A DNA stretch of 11,274 nucleotides from Flavipsychrobacter stenotrophus (lineage in GTDB: Bacteria > Bacteroidota > Bacteroidia > Chitinophagales > Chitinophagaceae): positions 1 to 11,274 of the forward strand of contig CANCOG010000117.1 of the NCBI GenBank assembly GCA_947379685.1, given 5' to 3'. Both the position numbers and the translations under genes were made by a program. The notes beneath the pieces were generated by a model that saw only the letters and a list, made by a program, of their open reading frames with translations, made no database searches and was not told the origin of the DNA. The first letter of the stretch is position 1. Every line of letters starts with the position of its first letter. Of the stretch, positions 1 to 7,109 are shown piece by piece.

Positions 1-654
1 TCAGACAGTCTTGTTTCCGTTTCTGCAACGGGTACTATTTATTCTGTAGCGCAGATTGCTTTGGCAACCAAGGATTACCGAGCACATTGCTTTTACATGG
101 GCGCAGGTTTAGCCCCTACATATTCATTAAAAGATATTTATAACGATTCCACAACTTACTATCATACCGTAGGTGACTCATCAGCTCATGATGTTGGTAT
201 TGGTCTTGTCTTCAACATTGGGCATCTGGCTACTGTTGATAGTGCGGCAGATAGTGTTACCAACCGTACCCGGCTAAGACACCCTGCAAATAGTTCCTCG
301 GTTAAATTTATCTATTCTTTCGAAGCTGGCAAGGTAGCCCATTATTTGAATGCGGACGGGGGTGTGGTGGGAGACACCAGCCATTTGGGTATAAGCAATA
401 CAGGCTCCGGGGACGCTGCCGATATAAAAATATTCCCTAACCCATCCACGGATGCCTTTCATATTACAGGCTTAAAAAATGGCCAATATATTGAAGTATA
501 TGAGCTAACGGGACGGCTATTAAAGGACAAGATCCCTGCTCAATTACCGAGTGGAGGCGCGGTTGTTGCAGACCTGCCGCAGGGCAACTATATTTTGGTT
601 GTTAAGCAAGCCAATGGTACAATATACCAAAGGAAGCTGATCGTTAAAAATTAG
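1..654 (+). CDS. T9SS type A sorting domain-containing protein, 5' partial
   Basis: The reading frame is open from base 1 to a TAG stop, so this is the last 217 residues of a longer protein whose start lies left of the window. The TTG at 61 is only an internal codon. The last ~80 residues form a typical T9SS type A sorting domain: an IFPNPSTD motif, then ITGLKNGQYIEVYELTGRLL, the LPQGNYILVV strand and the terminal KLIVKN. In Bacteroidota this domain directs export across the outer membrane, after which the PorU sortase removes it and attaches the cargo to the surface or releases it. The part before it is Ser/Thr/Asp/Asn-rich with no motif I recognise, so the protein's activity is unknown. A strong terminator follows 25 bases after the stop. 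The T9SS call is secure; the function of the mature protein is not. Confidence 0.88.
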   Translation, partial: SDSLVSVSATGTIYSVAQIALATKDYRAHCFYMGAGLAPTYSLKDIYNDSTTYYHTVGDSSAHDVGIGLVFNIGHLATVDSAADSVTNRTRLRHPANSSSVKFIYSFEAGKVAHYLNADGGVVGDTSHLGISNTGSGDAADIKIFPNPSTDAFHITGLKNGQYIEVYELTGRLLKDKIPAQLPSGGAVVADLPQGNYILVVKQANGTIYQRKLIVKN

Positions 655-679
655 GCTCCTTTCTGACCGGATAATATCG

Positions 680-718
680 AAAAAGAGGCTATTCATGGCG
701 CATGAATAGCCTCTTTTT
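680..718. terminator. Bidirectional intrinsic terminator with perfect 18-bp stem
   Basis: AAAAAGAGGCTATTCATG (680-697), a GCG loop (698-700) and the exact reverse complement (701-718) form a perfect hairpin. The stem begins with an A tract and ends with a T tract (continuing TTTTTCTTT), so it can work as a Rho-independent terminator in both directions. It lies between two convergent genes, 25 bases after the + strand stop at 654 and about 200 bases past the end of the - strand gene at 920. Confidence 0.9.
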
Positions 719-919
719 CTTTGTAGTATCTGGCGGATTCCGGATGGTTAGAATAATTGTGATCAAGATTATCGGACCTTAATTTCCGTTATCATACCAA
801 CGCCATGAACATTACAATCAGGAATTTCATTCGTATCAGAGGTCCGTTTACTTTTTAAGAGAGCGCTCCGGTAGTACGAGTGCCAGTGTGTTCCTTTCAT
901 CTAAAGGGCGACGACGATA
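719..919. other. Gene-free spacer between terminator and convergent gene
   Basis: About 200 bases separate the bidirectional hairpin from the stop of the - strand beta-helix gene. I see no convincing reading frame, promoter or second terminator here. If the hairpin at 680-718 serves the - strand gene, this stretch is its 3' untranslated region. Confidence 0.4.
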
Positions 920-2692
920 TTACTCAACAATCAACCTTTCAGTCGATAATGTTCCGCCCTTACTGCTCCAGGTAAGAAAATAAACACCCTTTATAAAATT
1001 ACGAATATCCAAAGTTGTCAAGTAGTCAAGCACGTCAAGTCTATTTATGGTTTTCCCCATTAGATCTCTGATGGTAATTACGCCAGAATTCCCGGGTGTT
1101 TGAATTTGAACAATTTCTTTTACAGGGTTAGGGTAAACGATCATTGGTAGTCCAACTTGATTTACAGGAGCAACACCAGTTGTGGGGTACTGAAATTCAT
1201 ATGCTCCGATATCAATTTTTGATCCTGACAGGCGTCTGTTGTGCCAATAATCTGTTGTTGATGTAAAGCAACCTGCCGTATCGCCTTTATCGATGCATTT
1301 GGAGGCGATCTTCAACCTAAAATCGGCCAGCAGTGCACTTTCAGTATAAGTGCAAGTGAGTGTCGGGCTTAGAAGTTGCTGAGCGGTGTCAATAATATTA
1401 TTGCTTGTATCCCCCAGGTGAATTATTGCAGTATAGTCGAAGTAGGGATCACTGCTTAAAGGCCGTTCTATATAATTATGGTTAAATTCAAACGTGTCAG
1501 CCCACAATATCGAAACATTTAGTGTGTCCTGAAAACTGATGCCTCCATCTACAGCTATGTTATTGTAAAATATGTTGTTCTTAATGCTTACGTAAGTGCC
1601 TCCTACTGTACTGTTATCTGTAATTGAAATTGGTGCTCCATCTGGAATTGTTCCACCAGAGTTGTTAATAATGTCGTTGTTGTAAATTTTTACATTAGAC
1701 CCCAGAATATAAACCGCTGAACCGGCAAGCCCTGCGTAATTGTTCGCAATGATGTTATTACAAACAGTATTGAGCTGGTATACAGTATCACCGGAATTAT
1801 CCAGCCTGATTGCACCTCCTCCTTCCACTGCACCACACGCTGTACCACCGGTAAAACCCTTTAGTACCCTGTTATTACATAGGTAATTCCCATTTATGGA
1901 TACTTGTGACCCCCACGATGCAATGGCCCCATCTTGACCTAGTGTATTGCCATAAATCTGATTATCGGTTATTTTTGCCTTGCTGTAAAAAAGCACCAAC
2001 GCACCGTCGTTATTGGAATCGTTAGGTTGGTTATTGTAAACCAAATTTTGGTAGAAATTGACATCGGCATAAAAAACAGCGATCATACGTATACCAATGT
2101 TATTGTAGATAGTGTCGTTATAAAAAACACCCTGCCCCAACCAAAAATTCATTATGTAATTAGAGTTGCCCTGGAATTTACACCCACTGATCTCTACTTT
2201 TTTATTAGTTGCACTTACATCCAGTACGCCTATCTTATTATGTGAGAAAATGGAATGCCTGATGCCCATGCTTCGATCTAGATTTAGAATGTCTCCTGAT
2301 TTCATATCACTAACCTTGCAGTAATTAAAGGTAACAGAATCAAGACCTGAATAGGCACCATCAATAAGGAGACCTCCCCATCCACCAGGGCTGATGGCCG
2401 AATCACTCCAGCCAGTTGTATCATTTCTGTAAAAAATAATATATTGGGAGGGCGAACCATCAGCATGCAAAATACCCTTCACTTTAATGCTGTAATTACC
2501 CTGCAGAATGACCTCGACACCCGGATCTATGACCAATGTGTGGTTCGAATCGATAGTAACGTTGTTAAAAAGCAGATATGGCGACCCGCCCAGGGTCCAG
2601 TGCCCTGAAATAGATGAGCTGGTGATACTTGTAGAAGCCTGGGACGGGGCGGTGAGGCAAAATATAAAAACTAAAGTGAGGATATTTTTCAT
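920..2692 (-). CDS. Secreted right-handed beta-helix protein with T9SS type A sorting domain
   Basis: This 590-residue protein begins with a signal peptide (MKN, hydrophobic LTLVFIFCL core, likely cleavage near APSQAS at residues 15-20). Residues ~25-400 contain irregular repeats rich in Asn, Ile, Val and Gly (for example NNVTIDSNHTLVIDPGVEV, VEISGCKFQGNS, KITDNQIYGNT, KIYNNDIINN), the pattern of a right-handed parallel beta-helix as in pectate-lyase-like proteins. Residues ~455-500 (FRLKIASKCIDKGD ... GAYEF) resemble the choice-of-anchor Q segment that often follows such helices. Residues ~518-590 form a T9SS sorting domain (VYPNPVKE, then GVYFLTW, ending ERLIVE). It is expected to be exported by Sec and then T9SS to the surface or medium. 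The fold suggests binding or cleavage of polysaccharide, but I identify no catalytic residues. It is transcribed alone and convergently with the upstream cargo gene. Confidence 0.9.
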   Translation of the reverse strand: MKNILTLVFIFCLTAPSQASTSITSSSISGHWTLGGSPYLLFNNVTIDSNHTLVIDPGVEVILQGNYSIKVKGILHADGSPSQYIIFYRNDTTGWSDSAISPGGWGGLLIDGAYSGLDSVTFNYCKVSDMKSGDILNLDRSMGIRHSIFSHNKIGVLDVSATNKKVEISGCKFQGNSNYIMNFWLGQGVFYNDTIYNNIGIRMIAVFYADVNFYQNLVYNNQPNDSNNDGALVLFYSKAKITDNQIYGNTLGQDGAIASWGSQVSINGNYLCNNRVLKGFTGGTACGAVEGGGAIRLDNSGDTVYQLNTVCNNIIANNYAGLAGSAVYILGSNVKIYNNDIINNSGGTIPDGAPISITDNSTVGGTYVSIKNNIFYNNIAVDGGISFQDTLNVSILWADTFEFNHNYIERPLSSDPYFDYTAIIHLGDTSNNIIDTAQQLLSPTLTCTYTESALLADFRLKIASKCIDKGDTAGCFTSTTDYWHNRRLSGSKIDIGAYEFQYPTTGVAPVNQVGLPMIVYPNPVKEIVQIQTPGNSGVITIRDLMGKTINRLDVLDYLTTLDIRNFIKGVYFLTWSSKGGTLSTERLIVE

Positions 2693-2708
2693 GTAAAGTA
2701 TTTTATAG

Positions 2709-2716
2709 CAAACTTA
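2709..2716 (-). promoter_or_regulatory. Candidate Bacteroidota -7 box for the beta-helix gene
   Basis: On the - strand this reads TAAGTTTG, an exact match to the Bacteroidota -7 consensus TAnnTTTG, ending 16 bases before the ATG at 2692. I find no clear TTTG -33 element at the usual spacing, so the call rests on the -7 box and its position. Confidence 0.45.
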
Positions 2717-2904
2717 AACAATGTTGTTATAAATTCATAAGGCTATATACCGGTTGGATTGGATTGTTTGAGAAGTTCTGTTTGCCCTGTGTTGACCCAG
2801 AAATGCATTACAATGAAATGGTTTCATAATTTCGGGAACACATCAAATCTCAAGAATTTTTATAAAAATACCTTCAAAATATTTCATTTATGCATGACAA
2901 TATT

Positions 2905-2912
2905 TACATTTG
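2905..2912 (+). promoter_or_regulatory. Candidate Bacteroidota -7 box for the DUF2167-rhomboid operon
   Basis: TACATTTG matches TAnnTTTG exactly and ends 36 bases before the ATG at 2949. A near-match TTTC for the -33 element lies at 2882-2885, 19 bases upstream. This box and the - strand box at 2709-2716 make the 2693-2948 spacer a divergent promoter region. Confidence 0.5.
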
Positions 2913-2948
2913 AACGGCTTTTTATCAAATGCTTAGATAAAATCAATT

Positions 2949-3965
2949 ATGAAATATACCCACTTTGCAGTTTACCTGCTTCTTATTGTTGCGGGCTTGC
3001 TGCCTGCCAGCCGCCTGGAGGCGCAATTGTTAGATAGTAATGCGACCAGAGTAGCGCGGGTCCAACATTTTCTTGATTCAGTGGACGCGACCATCAAGTA
3101 CGAGACGGGTACAGTGGCGTTGAAGGAGATCGCTACGCTGAATATACCGGAGGGTTATAAATACATTCCACAAGATAAGGCGATGATGATCATTCATGAT
3201 CTGTGGGGTAATCCGAACAGGGATGATATTTTTGGGATGATCGTAAAGTCGGACTTTAGCGTGTCTCGACTGGATGCATGGGCGTTCATAGTTTCATATA
3301 GTGAATCTGGGTTCGTGAAGGATGAGGATGCCGATAAAATAAATTATGATGACCTGCTCAAACAGATTCGCGAAGATGAGGTGGAGGTAAATAAAGTAAG
3401 GGTGAAGGAGGGTTACCCTACGATTCACCTTGAGGGCTGGGCTGTAACGCCTTTCTATGACAAGAATAAGAAAATATTACATTGGGCTAAAAAACTACGT
3501 TTTTCGGAACATGACGATGAACTTACCCTGAATTATGATGTGCGGATACTGGGCAGGAAGGGAATTTTAAGCCTCAATGCGGTGGGCGGAATGAACCAAC
3601 TGGAGGAAGTAAACCGGCACATACCCGACATACTTAATATTGCGCAATTTAAAGATGGCAATAAGTACTCGGATTTCAACCCTTCGATTGATAAAGTGGC
3701 TGCTTATACTATTGGAGGACTTATTGCTGGTAAACTCATTGCTAAAACGGGGCTATTGTTACTGCTGCTTAAAAACATTAAGCTTATTATGCTCGCCTTT
3801 TTTGGTGGGTTTGCAGCGTTCAGGAAGAAAATAGCTGCATTTTTTACCAGAAAGAAGAAAGATGGGGATGATTTTGTTAAAACGACACCGGAGTTGATGA
3901 TTCAGGACACTAGCACTCCAGTTAACCCGGCTGAAGATGAGCATATCAATACCCCGCAGGCATGA
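2949..3965 (+). CDS. DUF2167 family membrane-anchored protein
   Basis: This 338-residue protein has an N-terminal signal sequence or anchor (residues 1-25, YLLLIVAGLLPA then LEA-Q). Its body contains the conserved blocks of DUF2167 (COG4714, putative membrane-anchored proteins): GTVALKEIATLNIPEGYKYI, the WGNPNRDD block with GMIV, WAFIVSYSESGFVKDEDADKINYDDLLKQI, GYPTIHLEGWAVTPFYD, LHWAKKLRFS, LNYDVRILGRKG and FNPSIDKVAAYTIGGLIAGK. A hydrophobic segment at ~255-295 (LIAKTGLLLLLL, then LIMLAFFGGFAAF) anchors it in the inner membrane, followed by a Lys/Arg-rich cytoplasmic stretch and an acidic, Pro/Thr-rich tail. Most of the protein is probably periplasmic. Its stop overlaps the start of the rhomboid gene by 4 bases (ATGA), so the two are translationally coupled. 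The molecular function of DUF2167 is not known to me. Confidence 0.92.
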   Translation: MKYTHFAVYLLLIVAGLLPASRLEAQLLDSNATRVARVQHFLDSVDATIKYETGTVALKEIATLNIPEGYKYIPQDKAMMIIHDLWGNPNRDDIFGMIVKSDFSVSRLDAWAFIVSYSESGFVKDEDADKINYDDLLKQIREDEVEVNKVRVKEGYPTIHLEGWAVTPFYDKNKKILHWAKKLRFSEHDDELTLNYDVRILGRKGILSLNAVGGMNQLEEVNRHIPDILNIAQFKDGNKYSDFNPSIDKVAAYTIGGLIAGKLIAKTGLLLLLLKNIKLIMLAFFGGFAAFRKKIAAFFTRKKKDGDDFVKTTPELMIQDTSTPVNPAEDEHINTPQA

Positions 3966-4567
3966 TAACAATTGGTATCATTGTTCTTTCGGTTTTGGTT
4001 TCTTTTCCGGCATTCAGTAACCGGGAAATGTTTGAGCAACTTTGCTTGTACCCCTATGGCATGCACCAAAAGAAGGGCGACTATTTCCGGTTTATCTCTG
4101 TAGGGTTTGTACATGCCGACCTGGGCCACCTGGCGTTTAACATGCTGACTCTTTATTTTTTTGGGCGGACGCTGGAGCAATATATTTTCTCCGAAACACA
4201 ATATGTATTGCTTTATGTTTCGGCCTTGTTTTTCTCTTGCCTTCATGAATACCAAAAACAACGGCATAACCCTGATTACAGGGCTTGCGGGGCCAGCGGG
4301 GCGGTTTCAGCAATTGTATTTTCGCTTGTTTTGTTTGAACCCTGGGGTGTAGTGTACATCAGATTCATTTTTCCGCTGTATTTTATTTTGTATGCGGTGG
4401 GTTACCTGGCATACACCTATTATATGTCTACGAAGAATACCGATCGCATAGCCCATAATATACATTTGTGGGGCGCCTTGTATGGCATTGCGTTTACTTT
4501 ACTGGTGAAACCGGATTCTTTTGGCAATTTTATGCGGTTGGTTACTCATCCTCCGTTTTTAAAATAG
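3962..4567 (+). CDS. Rhomboid family intramembrane serine protease (compact)
   Basis: This 201-residue polytopic protein has all the hallmarks of an active rhomboid. H51 and H56 with N60 (HADLGHLAFNM) match the oxyanion/loop region before helix 2. The nucleophile lies in GASGAVSA (S112), and the catalytic His is H168 in AHNIHLWGALYG. In GlpG the corresponding residues are H150, N154, S201 and H254. Rhomboids cleave transmembrane substrates within or near the bilayer. This is the six-helix core without extra soluble domains. Its ATG overlaps the stop of the DUF2167 gene (ATGA), so expression is coupled and the DUF2167 protein is a candidate partner or substrate (inference). The L1 loop is short compared with GlpG. 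Confidence 0.92.
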   Translation: MITIGIIVLSVLVSFPAFSNREMFEQLCLYPYGMHQKKGDYFRFISVGFVHADLGHLAFNMLTLYFFGRTLEQYIFSETQYVLLYVSALFFSCLHEYQKQRHNPDYRACGASGAVSAIVFSLVLFEPWGVVYIRFIFPLYFILYAVGYLAYTYYMSTKNTDRIAHNIHLWGALYGIAFTLLVKPDSFGNFMRLVTHPPFLK

Positions 4568-4603
4568 GTTTGTCCGTTCCGGATTGGCACATGAGTGATA
4601 ACT

Positions 4604-4619
4604 GGGGGCGGTTACCCCC
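4604..4619. repeat. GC-rich hairpin GGGGG-CGGTTA-CCCCC
   Basis: A 5-bp G/C stem with a 6-base loop lies 36 bases after the rhomboid stop. It has no T tract, so it is a poor intrinsic terminator. The core GGGGCGGTT(A)CCCCCT recurs at 7129-7143 in the other large spacer, which suggests a small dispersed element rather than a chance hairpin. Confidence 0.4.
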
Positions 4620-4682
4620 TTCGCTGGAAAGGCCTAATGTGGGGTTGCGATGGGTTTTGTGGAGAGGGGCAGGTGCTTGCGG

Positions 4683-4768
4683 TTCACGCAAAGGGCGCAG
4701 AGATTTTAGGCAAAGAAGCGCAAAGTTCATTTTGGGTATTTTTTCGATGGTTGAGGGCGCAAAGCTCG
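4683..4768. repeat. Degenerate GCAAAG-type intergenic repeat
   Basis: The motif (G)CGCAAAG recurs three or more times within about 85 bases: CACGCAAAGGGCGCAGAG (4685-4702), GGCAAAGAAGCGCAAAG (4709-4725) and AGGGCGCAAAGCTCG (4754-4768). It resembles the widespread ACGCAAAG/GCGCAGAG low-complexity repeats found between genes in Bacteroidota. It occupies the convergent spacer 4568-4882, which otherwise holds only the hairpin at 4604-4619 and no credible gene. A diverged copy occurs near 9065-9082. Confidence 0.55.
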
Positions 4769-4882
4769 TGAGTCGTTAGGTGTGGGACGCCTGCGGTGTT
4801 GTGATGGGTCTTGAGGGGACGGATGTGACTGTCTCTATTGTTATTGGTGCTGGTGAGCGAAAAACGTGATAGGCGGAATGAT

Positions 4883-5671
4883 CTAGCGTGTGGCGGTGGC
4901 GTCTTTGAGGATTTGCCATTCGTGAGGGGTGATGAGTTCGGTATATGTTCCCGTGAGGGATTTTGCGGCGTCGGCTATGGCCTGGGCTCGTTTTTGGGGG
5001 TCGGGATGGGTGCTGATCCATTCCATTATTTCGGGCTGGTCTTTTTGCATTGTTGCCATCTTATTCATAAAACTGGCCATACCTGCGGGGTTTATGTGGG
5101 CGTTTTGGAGGTATTGTAGTCCCGCCATATCGGCTGCGGTTTCCTGTTTGCGCTCGAAAGCAGTAGTGGATAGTTTTTGCAATATCTGGTTGACTATGGC
5201 TGAATTGCTTGCTGCTACTGACGCTACGGCTCCGATACCGAGCTGACTGACGATCATCTTCATTACGTGGTTGAGTTCAATGTGTGCCATTTCGTGGCTC
5301 ATTACGCCGGCGAGCTCTCCGGCGCTATCGCACTTTTTAATGAGGTTGCTGTATACAATAATATGATGGCCGGGTATGGCAAAGGCATTTACATCTTTGT
5401 TGCGTATGAGGTGCAGCTGTATGTCTTTGGGAATTGCAGGATTTGCTTCGAGGATGATTGTCTTTATCTTATTCAGGACGATCAGAGCACTGTCGCTGGC
5501 TATTTCATTTCCGTCTATACTTTTAATGATGGCTTCGCCGAGTTTTTGTTCTGCTTTTTCGCTCACCTTAGCCAAGTGAAAGTGCTTCACAAAATCGATG
5601 CGGCTGAAGCACCACCATGTGGCAAAAAAAAGTGCGACCAGTATAAGTAATTGTGAGAATGCCTTTGTCAT
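4883..5671 (-). CDS. M48 family membrane-anchored zinc metallopeptidase
   Basis: This 262-residue protein has one N-terminal transmembrane helix (residues ~5-22) followed by an M48 peptidase domain. The zinc site is HEMAH (H126, E127, H130), with the third ligand region at QETAAD (E177, D181), as in HtpX/Oma1/BepA-type peptidases. The late THPDPQKRAQAI block (221-232) is characteristic of the YcaL/LoiP/BepA side of the family. AFAIPGHHIIVYSNLI (97-111) is the conserved strand before the active helix. There is only one clear membrane helix, so it is not HtpX, and no TPR domain, so it is not full BepA. It probably acts in the periplasm, tethered to the inner membrane, on misfolded envelope proteins (inference). 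It is the last gene of a four-gene operon, 11 bases after the DUF4870-like gene. Confidence 0.92.
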   Translation of the reverse strand: MTKAFSQLLILVALFFATWWCFSRIDFVKHFHLAKVSEKAEQKLGEAIIKSIDGNEIASDSALIVLNKIKTIILEANPAIPKDIQLHLIRNKDVNAFAIPGHHIIVYSNLIKKCDSAGELAGVMSHEMAHIELNHVMKMIVSQLGIGAVASVAASNSAIVNQILQKLSTTAFERKQETAADMAGLQYLQNAHINPAGMASFMNKMATMQKDQPEIMEWISTHPDPQKRAQAIADAAKSLTGTYTELITPHEWQILKDATATR

Positions 5672-5682
5672 GGACGGTAGAA

Positions 5683-6156
5683 TTAGAAAGGTTTGGGCGA
5701 AGAAAATGCAGGGCTATCGATGGTATTGTTGTCTGGGCGGCATAAAAAATCTGTAAGCTCACCAGAAAACCACCATTGTACGTGTTTCCCTTTTCTGGTG
5801 CGGATGGCGGCTGTTATTGTGGCAATGAACTCGAGCAGATTGAACAGGATAATTGTGATGACATACCCTATGTATTCGTTGGAGATGGTGCGGGGACCGA
5901 ACATGATCGCCATGGTCCAGGAAAAACCGAAACCATTAAACAGGAGCAGTGTGAATTGCGAAATAAGGGTTTGCATACAGTGCCACCGAACGAAGTAGCT
6001 ATTTTTCCTGTTACCGAAATAGAAAATAAGGGTGGCCAGCAGGTTAATGATGGGCAGGGGCATGCCTACCATGATGGCAATGAGCGACATGAGGTAGCTG
6101 TTGGATGCCTTTTCTGCTTCCATGTCGTTGGGGCGATAATTATGGAGTGACGTCAT
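5683..6156 (-). CDS. DUF4870-like small integral membrane protein
   Basis: This 157-residue protein has three to four hydrophobic helices: ~19-47 (YLMSLIAIMVGMPLPIINLLATLIFYF), ~60-85 and ~95-118. The arrangement of a first helix with a Pro-containing turn, a polar NRKNSYFVRWHCMQTLISQ segment, and a final helix ending in a charged TAAIRTRKGKH stretch matches DUF4870 (Tic20-like) proteins, whose usual form is IKKDxSPFVDxHGKEALNFQ. Here the canonical HGKEALNF is replaced by WHCMQTLIS, so it is a diverged member. The C-terminal ~30 residues are polar and probably cytoplasmic. The start codon overlaps the stop of the preceding DUF2752 gene by 4 bases. Its function is unknown; the operon links it to the M48 peptidase. 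Confidence 0.75.
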   Translation of the reverse strand: MTSLHNYRPNDMEAEKASNSYLMSLIAIMVGMPLPIINLLATLIFYFGNRKNSYFVRWHCMQTLISQFTLLLFNGFGFSWTMAIMFGPRTISNEYIGYVITIILFNLLEFIATITAAIRTRKGKHVQWWFSGELTDFLCRPDNNTIDSPAFSSPKPF

Positions 6157-6575
6157 GATGCAGTTTTTAAAATATTAAAGATCCAAATCACCGCAATGAA
6201 CATAATGGATAATATTGCAACTGGTGGTCTGCGGAAAGCGTTTTCAAAGCTTGTGTAAAACCGTTGAAAACTGGTTTTACCTGCAATCCAATCCATGAGC
6301 AACCAAGGTGGTAAAATGATCATTGCGGCGGCGATAATGTACCCGAGGGGATTTGTGAACAATGCAGTGCCGAACTCGCCGCGAAACACATGGAATACGG
6401 CGTGCGTGCTTCCGCAGGAGGGGCATGGATAGCCGGTTGCCCACCTGAATGGACAAAAGACCAGGCTGGGCGCGGTTGTTTGCCGTACCATGTTCTGCCA
6501 ATTCCACCACAGCCATAACCAACCTGAGGTTAGGGCTGTGGCGACCAATGGGTAGAGTTTTTGATTGCGGATCAC
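6153..6575 (-). CDS. DUF2752 domain-containing membrane protein, probable GTG start
   Basis: The conserved core CPFRWATGYPCPSCGSTHAVFHVFRGEFGTALFTNPLG contains the DUF2752 signature CPxCGxTxA with an additional upstream Cys (C41, C51, C54 in the 140-residue form), followed by the Asn-Pro of the next helix. Helices lie at ~8-28, ~75-97 and ~118-137. I chose the GTG at 6575 because it sits 5 bases after the TM2 gene stop and gives a protein of usual family length. The upstream in-frame ATG at 6680 would make 175 residues and overlap the TM2 gene by 100 bases, adding an Arg/His/Asn-rich leader without resemblance to the family. The gene ends in an ATGA overlap with the DUF4870-like gene. The three Cys residues suggest a metal or redox role, but none is established. 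Confidence 0.85.
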   Translation of the reverse strand: MIRNQKLYPLVATALTSGWLWLWWNWQNMVRQTTAPSLVFCPFRWATGYPCPSCGSTHAVFHVFRGEFGTALFTNPLGYIIAAAMIILPPWLLMDWIAGKTSFQRFYTSFENAFRRPPVAILSIMFIAVIWIFNILKTAS

Positions 6576-6580
6576 GTTGT

Positions 6581-6919
6581 TTAGTATAGCATTCTCTGGA
6601 AATTGACCATATTTACTTCTCGCGTGCGGCCCATTATGAGGAAGAAGTCGACGATTGTCCAAATTCCGAGTCCGCCGCATGTGAGGAGTTTTGCGATACC
6701 AAGGCCTGTGTCGCCGAGCATAAATCTATCTACGCCGAGGTGCCCTGCAAAAATGGAAATAATGAGTATTGTGGTTGGGTCTTTCAGGTTTGCTGCCTGA
6801 ATAGCCAGGAACTTTGAATCATCGGCATTTGTGAGCATGTCATTGACTCTGGGTATCTGATAACTTTCGAAAAATTTTGCGTTTGTAGCAATATACATGT
6901 CAACTTTCTGCGCTTCCAT
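6581..6919 (-). CDS. TM2 domain-containing protein
   Basis: This 112-residue protein has a polar N-terminal ~45 residues and then a TM2 domain: first helix ~49-63 (TTILIISIFAGHLGV), the DRF motif (D64-R65-F66) with MLGDTGLGIAKLLTCGGLGIWTIVDFFLIMG, the two-helix hairpin typical of the family. The last ~15 residues are polar. In bacteria, TM2 proteins are small membrane proteins of unknown function and often neighbour DUF2752 or similar short membrane proteins. It is the first gene of the four-gene - strand operon. The upstream - strand sequence has only near-matches to TAnnTTTG (TATCATTG at 6963-6956), so its promoter is uncertain. Confidence 0.9.
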   Translation of the reverse strand: MEAQKVDMYIATNAKFFESYQIPRVNDMLTNADDSKFLAIQAANLKDPTTILIISIFAGHLGVDRFMLGDTGLGIAKLLTCGGLGIWTIVDFFLIMGRTREVNMVNFQRMLY

Positions 6920-7109
6920 TTTTGGCTTTTTTTAAGGTGTGATTGAGATAAGGAACAATGATAATAAATAAATTTATAAAAGTAAATTTTGGAGTGTTTT
7001 TTGTTTGTGTGATTGAGCATAGATTGGAATTGCGCCGCATATCAATTTGTTTCATAAGAATGACATGTACCTTAGCGGGTAATAGGGCAAAAGTTGTGTC
7101 TGGGAGATG

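Noticed and set aside
61..654. Complete 197-residue gene starting at TTG 61
   Set aside because: The frame is open to base 1 without a stop and the protein lacks a signal peptide at 61, so this is the tail of a longer exported protein.
2759..3037. 92-residue + strand frame upstream of the DUF2167 gene
   Set aside because: It covers the promoter region and overlaps the DUF2167 signal peptide out of frame, with no recognisable domain.
4604..4619. Intrinsic terminator for the DUF2167-rhomboid operon
   Set aside because: The hairpin has a short 5-bp stem and no following T tract, so I list it only as a repeat.
4468..4779. 103-residue + strand frame across the rhomboid 3' end and spacer
   Set aside because: Half of it is out of frame with the rhomboid gene and the rest crosses the GCAAAG repeat region; composition is not protein-like.
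6576..6680. N-terminal extension of the DUF2752 protein from ATG 6680
   Set aside because: It overlaps the TM2 coding sequence by 100 bases and encodes an Arg-rich leader with no resemblance to the family; the GTG at 6575 fits better.
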